In this document: positions 1 through 6,454 of the stretch, piece after piece
How the letters are laid out: each line of letters starts with the position of its first letter
Position numbering within the stretch: position 1 is the stretch's first letter
DNA from: an uncultured Nitrospina sp.
GTDB taxonomy: Bacteria > Nitrospinota > Nitrospinia > Nitrospinales > VA-1
DNA: 11,730 nucleotides
NCBI GenBank assembly: GCA_950072225.1
Contig: CATMOP010000029.1
Location: 1 to 11,730, forward strand
Direction of reading: 5' to 3'
Program-made: the position numbers and the translations under genes
The notes under the pieces: generated by a model
What the model saw: the letters and a program-made list of their open reading frames with translations, nothing else
Database searches by the model: none
What the model was told of the DNA's origin: nothing

Positions 1-140
1 TTAAACGGCCAGTCGGCGTGCCAGCTGCCCCGCGGATTGCCGGGATAATTGACCGTCGCGGTGGTGAACGAAACCCGCGCCTCCGGCCCCAACAGCCCTT
101 CGATCAGCGCCATCAGCTCCGGCCTCGCCAGATAGGGCAG
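1..140 (-). pseudogene. 5'-truncated phytanoyl-CoA dioxygenase (PhyH) family fragment
   Basis: Read on the minus strand in the frame whose codons end at positions 3, 6, 9 and so on, this stretch encodes about 46 residues running to the window edge. They include VSFTTATVNYPGNPRG followed by SWHADWPFN. The H-A-D triad matches the HxD iron-binding motif of PhyH-type Fe(II)/2-oxoglutarate dioxygenases. The rest of the protein would lie left of position 1. There is no start: upstream in this frame the recognisable sequence ends near 140, and TGA TGA stops lie at 188-183. A second minus-strand frame from the ATGs at 189/186 gives MMKLVLFFGALLLGVLPAL, which resembles a signal peptide, but it enters the PhyH sequence out of frame and stops at 3-1. 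GC is about 66% over 1-140 (hand count) and about 39% over 141-240. I infer a broken or imported gene, or a chimeric junction. The family call is from memory of the motif. Confidence 0.6.
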
Positions 141-339
141 GAAGAACCCCCAAAAGCAAGGCCCCAAAAAATAAAACAAGTTTCATCATGCAACAGGGTG
201 TTTTTGAAAAAAACATTGATGGGTCCAATCACAGGAAATGGGGCCAACAAGAAGATCCGCTTTGAATAGAAAAATATCGCTCTAAATTTTTATTCGCAAC
301 TTGCTTTTTCAGTGAGGTCATGAAAAAGTATCAAGCGAA

Positions 340-370
340 TTGATATATACTGAAGTATCCGCAATATATA
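340..370 (+). promoter_or_regulatory. Candidate sigma70-like promoter of cysH
   Basis: TTGATA at 340-345 is followed after 19 nt by TATATA at 365-370, or after 17 nt by AATATA at 363-368. This lies about 37 nt before the cysH ATG in an AT-rich stretch. Spacing is near the consensus, but AT-rich DNA produces such matches easily. No operator could be recognised. Confidence 0.3.
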
Positions 371-406
371 TATACTATCACTATCCCTGTCAAGTGGAAG
401 CCCGTT

Positions 407-1120
407 ATGACATTACAATCCATAGATTTCGAACCTAAATCTGCTGAAGAACTGTTACGCTGGAGCATGGACCAATATGGCCTTGAGGCTGGGCTGGCTT
501 CCAGTTTCGGCATGGAGGACATGGTGCTCATCGATATGATCGCCAAGCTTGGCGGCCCTATCACTATTTTCACCCTCGATACCGGCAGGCTTCACGAGGA
601 AACCTATGAAGTCATGCAACGAGTGCGCTCCCAATACGGGTTGGAGATCAAAACCTATTTTCCTGATAAAAATGAAGTGGAGCGCCTGGTTCGGCAAAAG
701 GGGTTTTTCTCCTTCCGTGAAAGTGTGGAGAACCGAAAGGAATGTTGCCGTATCAGGAAGGTGGAACCGCTAAACCGGGCATTGGGCGAACTGAAAGCCT
801 GGGTGACGGGATTAAGGCGGGAGCAAGGGGTCACACGGACAGATATTCCTAAAGTCATGGAAGATCCGGATCATCCTCCACTTATAAAAATCAATCCTCT
901 CGCGGAATGGACCCAGGAACAGGTCGCAACCTATATTGAGAAGCACAACGTACCCGTCAACGCCCTGCATAAAAAGAATTATCCCAGCATTGGCTGTGCC
1001 CCCTGCACACGAGCTATAGAACCCGGAGAAGATATCCGCGCCGGGCGCTGGTGGTGGGAAAACCCGGAACATAAAGAATGTGGCCTGCACCAGCGTAACG
1101 CTGGACTCAGTGAGCAATAG
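407..1120 (+). CDS. cysH: Assimilatory adenylyl-sulfate (APS/PAPS) reductase, 4Fe-4S type
   Basis: This is a cytoplasmic enzyme of assimilatory sulfate reduction that reduces activated sulfate (APS or PAPS) to sulfite using thioredoxin or a similar thiol donor. The 237-aa protein has the adenylyl-binding PP-loop SSFGMED (32-38) and LDTGRLHEET (57-66). The cysteine pair C113-C114 plus C197-x-x-C200 are the four ligands of a 4Fe-4S cluster. The catalytic cysteine C225 sits in ECGLH. The cluster marks the bacterial APS-reductase type (EC 1.8.4.10) over the cluster-free PAPS type; some cluster enzymes accept both substrates. The ATG at 407 has a weak GGAAG about 9 nt upstream. No sulfate adenylyltransferase or sulfite reductase gene is in the window. 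Most relatives end just after ECGLH; here nine more residues follow, in sequence that resembles the end of a repeat element (see 1110-1326). Confidence 0.93.
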   Translation: MTLQSIDFEPKSAEELLRWSMDQYGLEAGLASSFGMEDMVLIDMIAKLGGPITIFTLDTGRLHEETYEVMQRVRSQYGLEIKTYFPDKNEVERLVRQKGFFSFRESVENRKECCRIRKVEPLNRALGELKAWVTGLRREQGVTRTDIPKVMEDPDHPPLIKINPLAEWTQEQVATYIEKHNVPVNALHKKNYPSIGCAPCTRAIEPGEDIRAGRWWWENPEHKECGLHQRNAGLSEQ

Positions 1121-1326
1121 CGTTTTTCTGCTGATAACAATTCTCTCGGCTTGACGAGAGCCCTTCCTATCTGCCTCCCTTGCGTGATATCTCTCTTCAC
1201 TTGCCTTCATGCCCCGAAGGGGTACTAAGGGGCCAACGGCCGGTGGCAACTAGCAATATCTCTTTCAGCCGAGCTAAACAGTTGCTTGCTCATTCATTTT
1301 ATTGCTAGTCGGCCCCACGCCTAGTG
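1110..1326 (-). repeat. Intergenic MITE-like repeat, copy 1 (minus orientation)
   Basis: The core at 1169-1233 is the reverse complement of 4389-4453 with 63/65 identity (two transitions, by eye). Its centre holds CCCCGAAGGGG. At the 1326 end, GGCCCCACGCCTAGTG (1311-1326) matches 15/16 bases of the end of copy 2 (4511-4526). The opposite end is degenerate: about 1110-1168 still aligns loosely with copy 2. Relative to copy 2, this copy has about 75 extra bases between end and core. They are bounded by a perfect 10-bp inverted repeat, ACTAGCAATA (1249-1258) and TATTGCTAGT (1300-1309). The element occupies the gap between convergent cysH and ecfT and overlaps both 3' ends. No transposase is present, so a non-autonomous element is inferred. 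The left boundary is approximate. Confidence 0.7.
1143..1160. terminator. Possible bidirectional terminator hairpin after cysH
   Basis: CTCTCG (1143-1148) and CGAGAG (1155-1160) form a perfect 6-bp stem around a 6-nt loop, 22 nt past the cysH stop and between convergent genes. No strong T-tract follows on either strand, only AATTGTT on the minus side. It is therefore a hairpin of plausible function rather than a clear intrinsic terminator. Confidence 0.3.
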
Positions 1327-1994
1327 GACCGGTAACGATCTAGGTCGGTAAATATCGAAACAATAAATTGCAGAACGGAGTGAATGACTGAACGAATTTT
1401 TTGATATCCCCATTCACGATGCACCGTTTCTTTTTGGCGAAGGCCGGCAAAATGTTCTTCCGTCTCTGCAATGATCATAGGCAAAAACTTCACCGACAAT
1501 ACGCCCACCGCAAGTAAGTCCCGGATGCCCGGCAAACGGTGAGTCATGGGGCCGAGGAGCTTTTCCAGGCCTTCCATCCAATCGGCAGACGAAGTCGTGC
1601 GGACCAACAGCAGAGATACCATGAGAATATTCACCAGTCGCACAGAGGATTCCAGCCCCAGAATCAATCCTTCACGGGAAACACTGATGGGAAACCACGA
1701 AGGGAGCCCAACATAAAATCCTGGAGTAAACAGAACAGGAAAAATAGCAATGGCAAGAAAAAACCAGGCCATGCGCCGGATGATAAGGAGAAGTTCCCTA
1801 AAAGGCACCTTGGCTACGATGACTGCCAGTACTGATACCACACTAACCATGGCGAGAGACCAACCATTACCAATGCCGGACCCCAGTAGCAGGAATAAAG
1901 ACGCAATGATTTTACCTTGCGGCCTTGACTTATGGAGGAACGTGTCTCCCTCCACATAACCTCCGGCAAAATTTTTATTGTTGTTAATTTTCAT
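1305..1994 (-). CDS. EcfT/CbiQ-family ECF transporter transmembrane protein (orphan)
   Basis: This 229-aa integral membrane protein resembles the T component that couples ATPases to a substrate-binding S component in energy-coupling-factor vitamin or metal importers. YVEGDTFLHKSRPQGKI (13-29) matches the family's usual start. Hydrophobic segments lie at about 28-45, 46-62, 69-92, 106-131 and 157-177. AGLRQKE (183-189) is where the family carries its A-R-G/S coupling motif, but the motif is imperfect. No EcfA ATPase or S component is adjacent, so partners are encoded elsewhere or the role differs. The first ATG (1994) lacks a clear RBS; an in-frame GTG at 1955 (residue 14), preceded by GGAGG, is a credible alternative start closer to relatives. 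The last residues (STRRGAD) are encoded by the end of the repeat element. The family is fairly sure; the substrate cannot be inferred. Confidence 0.75.
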   Translation of the reverse strand: MKINNNKNFAGGYVEGDTFLHKSRPQGKIIASLFLLLGSGIGNGWSLAMVSVVSVLAVIVAKVPFRELLLIIRRMAWFFLAIAIFPVLFTPGFYVGLPSWFPISVSREGLILGLESSVRLVNILMVSLLLVRTTSSADWMEGLEKLLGPMTHRLPGIRDLLAVGVLSVKFLPMIIAETEEHFAGLRQKETVHREWGYQKIRSVIHSVLQFIVSIFTDLDRYRSTRRGAD

Positions 1995-2077
1995 GAAACG
2001 AATTGCAAATGTTCATTGATCGTAAAATAGGGATATGAAATGATAAGCCCGAATCATAAATACCAAGGTAGTGAACC

Positions 2078-2728
2078 ATGACGGTCCCTATTATAGATAA
2101 AACCTGCCGGTTTGTGGAAGAGAAGCTTGCTGGCGAGGGGTCTGGCCATGACTGGTGGCATATCTACCGGGTATGGAACCTGGCAAAGAATATTGCCGGA
2201 AAGGAAGGAGCTAATTTGATGGTCGTCGAATTATCAGCCCTGCTCCATGATATTGCTGACTGGAAATTTCATAACGGGGACGACTCCATAGGTCCTAAAG
2301 TGGCGGAACAGTTCCTCACGGCAAACCATGTGGAACGCAGGGTGATTGACCCGGTCATCGAAATCATTGCCAGCATCTCCTACAAGGGTGCAGGAGTGCC
2401 AACACCTATGAAAACGCTTGAAGGAAAAGTGGTGCAGGACGCAGATCGGTTGGATGCCATAGGAGCTTTGGGCATCGCCCGCACTTTCGCCTATGGAGGC
2501 TACAAAAATCGCTTGATTTATCATCCTGAAGAAAAGCCGGTCCTGCATCAGAGTTTCGATGATTACAAAAAAAACCAGGGACACACCATCAATCACTTTT
2601 ATGAGAAACTACTTTTATTGAAAGACCGGATGAATACGGCCTCGGGTAAGCGGCTTGCAGAAGCAAGACACCAGTTCATGCAGGCGTATCTGGATCAGTT
2701 TTATAGGGAGTGGGATGGAACAGCTTGA
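2078..2728 (+). CDS. HD-domain metal-dependent phosphohydrolase (YedJ/YpgQ-like)
   Basis: The 216-aa soluble protein belongs to the small HD hydrolase group typified by YedJ and YpgQ, whose members act on nucleotides or other phosphoesters. The metal-binding set is visible: H28 (in GHDWWHIYRV), H57-D58 (in ALLHDIADW) and D121 (in VQDADRLDAIGA). The family's FAYGG element lies at 137-141. Its length is normal for the group. The ATG at 2078 follows AAGGTAGTG. The 3' end overlaps the next gene, a Sir2-family protein, by 14 nt, so the two are probably co-transcribed and translationally coupled. It diverges from ecfT across an 83-nt gap. The true substrate is unknown; pairing with an NAD-dependent enzyme suggests, but does not prove, a role in nucleotide or ADP-ribose chemistry. 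Confidence 0.88.
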   Translation: MTVPIIDKTCRFVEEKLAGEGSGHDWWHIYRVWNLAKNIAGKEGANLMVVELSALLHDIADWKFHNGDDSIGPKVAEQFLTANHVERRVIDPVIEIIASISYKGAGVPTPMKTLEGKVVQDADRLDAIGALGIARTFAYGGYKNRLIYHPEEKPVLHQSFDDYKKNQGHTINHFYEKLLLLKDRMNTASGKRLAEARHQFMQAYLDQFYREWDGTA

Positions 2729-3536
2729 AATTCTGCATAAGGCCTCGGACCTGATTAACAAAGCAACACGGGTGCTATTTTTAACCAGTGCCGGTATGAG
2801 TGCTGACTCCAATATTCCTACATTCAGGGACAAGAATGGCTATTGGAGAAATTTTCCTCCTTTCAAGAAAAAAAATCTGGAGGCGCAGGACTTGGCCAGT
2901 CCCTGGGCATTTCGCAATGAATTACCGCACGCCTGGGCTTTTTATGAATGGAGACGCCGCAACGCTCAGGAAAACCAGCCTCATGAAGGGTACCGGATCA
3001 TCAACAAATGGCTGCAAGACCGGGATGGATTCATCCACACCACCAATACCGATGGTCTGCATTTAAGATCGGGTTGCCCTGAAGACCGGATCCTTGAAGT
3101 TCATGGCTCCATGTGGCGACTGCAATGTCTCGACACCTGTACCTATCAGTTCTGGGAAGACCTTTCTGTCCCACTTTGTGATCTGGACACTGCTTCCATG
3201 AAGGCATCCAATTATCCTGTATGCCGAAATTGCCGAGGAATCGCCCGCCCTCATATCCTTATGTTTGGAGATGGAGAATACAGCGGACACCCTGAACAGG
3301 AAGGAAGTTTTAAAAGGTTTTTGCAAGAACCCGTTGACCTTACTATTTTGGTCGGTAGTTCAGGAGCTGTTCCCACCAATGATTATATTGCTCTTCATTT
3401 CATGGAAAGAGGGGTACCTGTCATCAATATCAATCTGGACCCTTCCAGTAACCGCATTGTCAATACGGATTATTTTCTTGCCATGAAAGGCAAAGAAGCT
3501 TTCATGGAACTGGATCGAATCACCGGCGTTGATTAA
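2715..3536 (+). CDS. Sir2-family NAD-dependent protein deacylase
   Basis: The 273-aa protein carries sirtuin motifs in order: TSAGMSADSNIPTFRD (24-39), NAD-binding TTNTDGLH (109-116), catalytic-type H130 in EVHGSM, two zinc cysteine pairs C138/C142 and C170/C173, RPHILMFGD (178-186) and NINLDPSS (238-245). Such proteins use NAD+ to remove acyl groups from lysines. The first glycine of the usual GAG is serine (S25), and the later GTS-type loop reads GSSGAV (214-219), so activity may be altered. The block SPWAFRNELPHAWAFYEWR resembles a bacterial sirtuin subgroup with an SPxxFxxDPxLAWGFY segment. The start is the ATG at 2715, preceded by AGGGAG and overlapping the HD gene end by 14 nt; the open frame runs upstream to 2655, but that part reads unlike a sirtuin. 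Deacylase assignment is by family; substrates are unknown. Confidence 0.87.
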   Translation: MEQLEILHKASDLINKATRVLFLTSAGMSADSNIPTFRDKNGYWRNFPPFKKKNLEAQDLASPWAFRNELPHAWAFYEWRRRNAQENQPHEGYRIINKWLQDRDGFIHTTNTDGLHLRSGCPEDRILEVHGSMWRLQCLDTCTYQFWEDLSVPLCDLDTASMKASNYPVCRNCRGIARPHILMFGDGEYSGHPEQEGSFKRFLQEPVDLTILVGSSGAVPTNDYIALHFMERGVPVININLDPSSNRIVNTDYFLAMKGKEAFMELDRITGVD

Positions 3537-3668
3537 AACCAACGGCTCCCCCGGCAAAAATCAAGGCACCAATTTTTATGTTTCCTTGAGTTTACAATTT
3601 ATAGTATCCTCCCACTAGCTGTGGAGACTATCTAGAATCTTTGTGCGCAGTTAACGCCAGGCTAGTTG

Positions 3669-3694
3669 CCAGCGGAGGCTCTCCGCCGGTTTTG
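3669..3694 (+). terminator. Possible intrinsic terminator after the HD-Sir2 pair
   Basis: GCGGAG (3672-3677) pairs perfectly with CTCCGC (3681-3686) around a GCT loop. CC/GG outside it extends the stem across one A-C mismatch, and TTTT follows at 3690-3693. The hairpin lies about 130 nt after the sir2 stop and 45 nt before the next ATG. It could instead be a leader hairpin of the downstream gene. The T-run is short. Confidence 0.4.
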
Positions 3695-3738
3695 CCGTTT
3701 CTTTGTCCAGTAAAATTATTCCGAACCAGGAGTTTGAT

Positions 3739-4374
3739 ATGCGGATCGTGTTTTTGACGTTAATCGTTTTGTTAACCCAGGCGATTCCTTCCTTTGCCAA
3801 ATGCAAGCCGGCCGATATTTGTGAAATGATGAAAAAGATGGACCACTTCTCCATCCTGAACCAATGCCCAGGCTCGGGGGCTCAACTAAAGGAATGCCGA
3901 AATGTCAATGAAGCCGTTCTTGAAGAACTTCCTGATGCCCACTTTGTTGACAACGGCGATGGAACGGTGACGGACACCGTGAATAAACTGCGTTGGATTA
4001 AAAAGGGCGTCATAAACAAATTAAAATTAGAAGATTCCAAGGCTTTTGCGGCAACAGAAACCTTTGCGGGAAGTTCCGATTGGCGCTTGCCTACCCTGCC
4101 GGAATTAAAAACTCTTATTTATTCCGAGCGCATCATTAACGCCAGCGGAAAAAAGGCATGGATCAACCCTATCTTTGATGATGGCCTCGGCCATTACTAC
4201 TGGACCACCACTACCTGTGATCAGTTGTCAACCATAGAAGACCGATATCAGAAAAAAATCTGTCAGCAAGGGGAAGGCGCTGCCTGGCTGGTGCATTTTA
4301 ATATCAATGCCGTTTTTTGGTTCCACACCACTCAGGAAAAACCGCATTCATGGCTGGTACAGGATGTGGAATAA
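3739..4374 (+). CDS. Secreted DUF1566 (Lcl_C-like) protein
   Basis: The 211-aa protein begins with a signal peptide, MRIVFLTLIVLLTQAIPSFA, probably cleaved after residue 20. FVDNGDGTVTDTVNKLRWIKK (69-89) followed by DWRLPTLPELKTL (114-126) is the hallmark of DUF1566/Lcl_C domains; YYWTTTTCD (153-161) and AAWLVHFN (181-188) continue it. Function within this family is poorly known; many members are surface or periplasmic proteins with a C-type-lectin-like fold. Six cysteines (22, 28, 43, 53, 160, 175) remain after cleavage, an even number that fits disulfide bonding outside the cytoplasm. The ATG at 3739 is chosen because AGGAG sits 6 nt upstream and the signal peptide starts there; an in-frame TTG at 3703 would add 12 polar residues before it. 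Repeat copy 2 begins 5 nt after the stop. Confidence 0.8.
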   Translation: MRIVFLTLIVLLTQAIPSFAKCKPADICEMMKKMDHFSILNQCPGSGAQLKECRNVNEAVLEELPDAHFVDNGDGTVTDTVNKLRWIKKGVINKLKLEDSKAFAATETFAGSSDWRLPTLPELKTLIYSERIINASGKKAWINPIFDDGLGHYYWTTTTCDQLSTIEDRYQKKICQQGEGAAWLVHFNINAVFWFHTTQEKPHSWLVQDVE

Positions 4375-4378
4375 AGTC

Positions 4379-4526
4379 CACTCGGCCCGCCCCTTAGTAC
4401 CCCTTCGGGGCATGAAGACAAGTGAAGAGAGATATCACGCAAGGGAGACAGATGGCAATGGCTTGTTGAGCCCAAAAGAATGATTGCTCGCCAAAAAGCG
4501 ATGGCACACTGGCCCCACGCCGAGTG
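4379..4526 (+). repeat. Intergenic MITE-like repeat, copy 2
   Basis: This 148-bp element has terminal inverted repeats CACTCGGC (4379-4386) and GCCGAGTG (4519-4526). Its core (4389-4453) is the reverse complement of 1169-1233 with 63/65 identity. It contains CCCCTTCGGGG (UUCG-type hairpin) and no coding sequence I can support. It lies between the DUF1566 stop and selO. The conserved core against more divergent flanks suggests either recent mobility or selection on the core. No target-site duplication was found. Confidence 0.75.
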
Positions 4527-4627
4527 AAAGAAAAAAAGAATCCCCATCCCATCTTTCCCCATCCACATAACTGAACCATTAATTTTTACAGAAACTTAAG
4601 CCAAAACTTCGCCCTGAAATTAATCCT

Positions 4628-6103
4628 TTGACTGACTCCAGAAACCTGAATTTTCGCAACCGGTTTATCGAACTGGGACCTGAGTTTTATCAGGCCAAGA
4701 CTCCCGATCCGGTGACTGACCCCTATCTGGTTGATTTTTCCCCCTCAGCTGCACAACTGATAGACCTGGCCCCTGAGGATGGCGGGAACAAGGATTTTTT
4801 GGATCGTTTTAGCGGAAACTGCCCTTTGGAGGGTGCCCAGCCCCTGGCTATGGCTTATTCGGGCCACCAGTTCGGTTCTTACAATCCCAGACTGGGGGAC
4901 GGACGGGGACTCTTACTGGGAGAGGTTCAGAACAAGAAACAGGAAATGTGGGATATTCACCTGAAGGGTGCCGGTCCCACCCGTTTTGCCCGAGGTTTTG
5001 ACGGAAGGGCCACTCTCCAGTCTTCCATCCGCGAGCATCTAGCCAGCGAAGCTTTAAATGGACTGGGAATTTCCACCACCCGTTCGTTGGCAGTAATTGG
5101 AATCCGCGAACTGATATACCGGGAAAAACCGGCATTGGCGGCAATACTGGTGCGGATCGCCGACACACATATCCGGTTTGGCAGTTTCGAGTTTTTTCAT
5201 TACACCGGGCAGGGCGAAAATGTGAAACGGCTGTTGGAGTTTTCCATTCAAAATTATTACCCAGACATTATTCAGGAAACCGACCGGTATCGAATATTTT
5301 TTCAACGCACCATCCAACGCACCGCAAAACTTATCGCTAAATGGCAATCGGTGGGATTCATCCATGGAGTGATGAACACCGACAACATGACCATCACCGG
5401 CACCACTTTTGACTACGGCCCCTATGGGTTTATGGACCGATTTATTCCCAATCACACGCCCAATCATTCCGACACGCACGGTCGATACGCATACAACCAG
5501 CAATCCGAAATAGGTTTCTGGAATCTCAATAAATTAGCCAAACCTCTCGTCCACTTGGTTGGCCCTGAAAAACTGGAGGAAGAAATTCAACAATACCAAC
5601 CGCTTTTCAATCGGTTCTACCGTGAAGAAATGGGCAAAAAACTAGGACTCGCTATTCTGGACTCGGAGTTCACGCAACTGGTTCAAAGAATGTTCCAGCT
5701 ATTACAGAACCACCAACTGGACTACACAAATTTCTTCAGGTCTCTTGCGGACTACCCCGGCATTCCACATTTGGAGAACAACAATGGCAGTGATGAATTG
5801 AAGCCCTGGCTGAACCATTACCTTGAACTGGCCCAGCGCGAAGGCATAAGCCATGAAGAAAGAAAAATACAAATGGATTCCAGCAATCCAAAATTTATTT
5901 TGAGAAATCATTTGATTCAAACGGCTCTAGACAAAGCGCTCAAGGAAGCGGATTTTTCTGAAATAACACGCCTCAGAATCCTTCTTGAGAACCCCTTTCA
6001 AGACCAACCGGAAGTTTTTGAGAAATATGGAATCGACTCTGAGTATTATGCACAGGATACTCCGGAAACATTTCTTGGCCAGCAAACCAGTTGTTCAGCA
6101 TAA
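4628..6103 (+). CDS. selO: Protein adenylyltransferase SelO (YdiU family)
   Basis: The 491-aa protein is a SelO-type pseudokinase, a family that binds ATP in a flipped orientation and transfers AMP to protein hydroxyl groups, linked to redox homeostasis. NRFIELGPEFYQ (11-22) and DPYLVDFSPSAAQL (31-44) are the family N-terminus. YSGHQFGSYNPRLGDGRG (77-94) and HLKGAGPTRFARG (111-123, K113) form the nucleotide site. HGVMNTDNM (246-254) with D252/N253 and FDYGPYGFMD (261-270) with D262 are the catalytic loop and metal-binding segment. The protein ends TSCSA: C489 occupies the place of the C-terminal Cys, or Sec in animal homologs. The start is a TTG at 4628: the frame is closed at 4580 and no ATG or GTG lies upstream, while the next Met is residue 75, inside the fold. 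No good Shine-Dalgarno sequence is visible, so translation may be weak. Confidence 0.93.
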   Translation: MTDSRNLNFRNRFIELGPEFYQAKTPDPVTDPYLVDFSPSAAQLIDLAPEDGGNKDFLDRFSGNCPLEGAQPLAMAYSGHQFGSYNPRLGDGRGLLLGEVQNKKQEMWDIHLKGAGPTRFARGFDGRATLQSSIREHLASEALNGLGISTTRSLAVIGIRELIYREKPALAAILVRIADTHIRFGSFEFFHYTGQGENVKRLLEFSIQNYYPDIIQETDRYRIFFQRTIQRTAKLIAKWQSVGFIHGVMNTDNMTITGTTFDYGPYGFMDRFIPNHTPNHSDTHGRYAYNQQSEIGFWNLNKLAKPLVHLVGPEKLEEEIQQYQPLFNRFYREEMGKKLGLAILDSEFTQLVQRMFQLLQNHQLDYTNFFRSLADYPGIPHLENNNGSDELKPWLNHYLELAQREGISHEERKIQMDSSNPKFILRNHLIQTALDKALKEADFSEITRLRILLENPFQDQPEVFEKYGIDSEYYAQDTPETFLGQQTSCSA

Positions 6104-6137
6104 TTGAAGCAATCCCACAGGTTGCAGAAAGGAAGCA

Positions 6138-6368
6138 ATGATTCTGTTAGAAGGAGAAATCACGGAAGTTAATACTCCCCCCAATAAAGCCGACCAGTTT
6201 CGGGAACTCACTATCTGGATCGCGGAAACCGGAGAACATCTGGAATTGACCTGCAATATTCAGGACATCAAAAGTGCCGGTTTAGAGGAAGGAAACAAGG
6301 TTTCCATTAAAATTGAAAAAAAATTCGATATCGATTCCTTGACCCGGGATTTGCTAAAACCACAATAG
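6138..6368 (+). CDS. Small hypothetical protein (76 aa), possible beta-barrel
   Basis: I do not recognise this family. The 76-aa protein starts MILLEGEITEVNTPP at an ATG preceded by AAAGGAAG, a good ribosome binding site. It is acidic in the middle and ends with a charged helix (IEKKFDIDSLTRDLLKPQ). The first 60 residues alternate hydrophobic and polar positions with turns (LLEGEITEV, FRELTIWIAE, HLELTCNI, KVSIKIEKK), as in a small beta-barrel such as an OB- or TOBE-like fold; that is only a shape argument. It sits 34 nt after selO on the same strand with no terminator between them, so it may be co-transcribed with selO. No signal peptide or membrane segment is present. Confidence 0.7.
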   Translation: MILLEGEITEVNTPPNKADQFRELTIWIAETGEHLELTCNIQDIKSAGLEEGNKVSIKIEKKFDIDSLTRDLLKPQ

Positions 6369-6454
6369 GAGCAAAAATTGCCTACGTGGCTTTTAGTTTT
6401 CCTTTTGGTAATATAAGATTGCTATCCAGCTCCTAATAACTAAATCCAACGTTT

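Noticed and set aside
812..1249. 145-codon minus-strand open frame across cysH and the repeat
   Set aside because: It is antisense to a gene with complete catalytic motifs, contains part of the repeat element, and has no family features.
2655..2714. Longer sirtuin start adding 20 residues
   Set aside because: The added part overlaps the HD coding frame by more than 70 nt and lacks sirtuin character; the ATG at 2715 has an RBS.
3561..3589. TCAAGG/CCTTGA inverted repeat after the sirtuin as a terminator
   Set aside because: Six-bp arms with a 17-nt loop and no following T-tract; weaker than the hairpin at 3672-3686.
4376..4530. Target-site duplication flanking repeat copy 2
   Set aside because: AAAG occurs on both sides but the left copy is not adjacent to the end; the flanks do not match exactly.
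5054..5503. 149-codon minus-strand open frame inside selO
   Set aside because: Shadow of a strongly conserved gene; no RBS or family signal.
6378..6417. Promoter before thiL (TTGCCT and TATAAG)
   Set aside because: The spacing between the boxes is far too long (28 nt) for a sigma70-type promoter.
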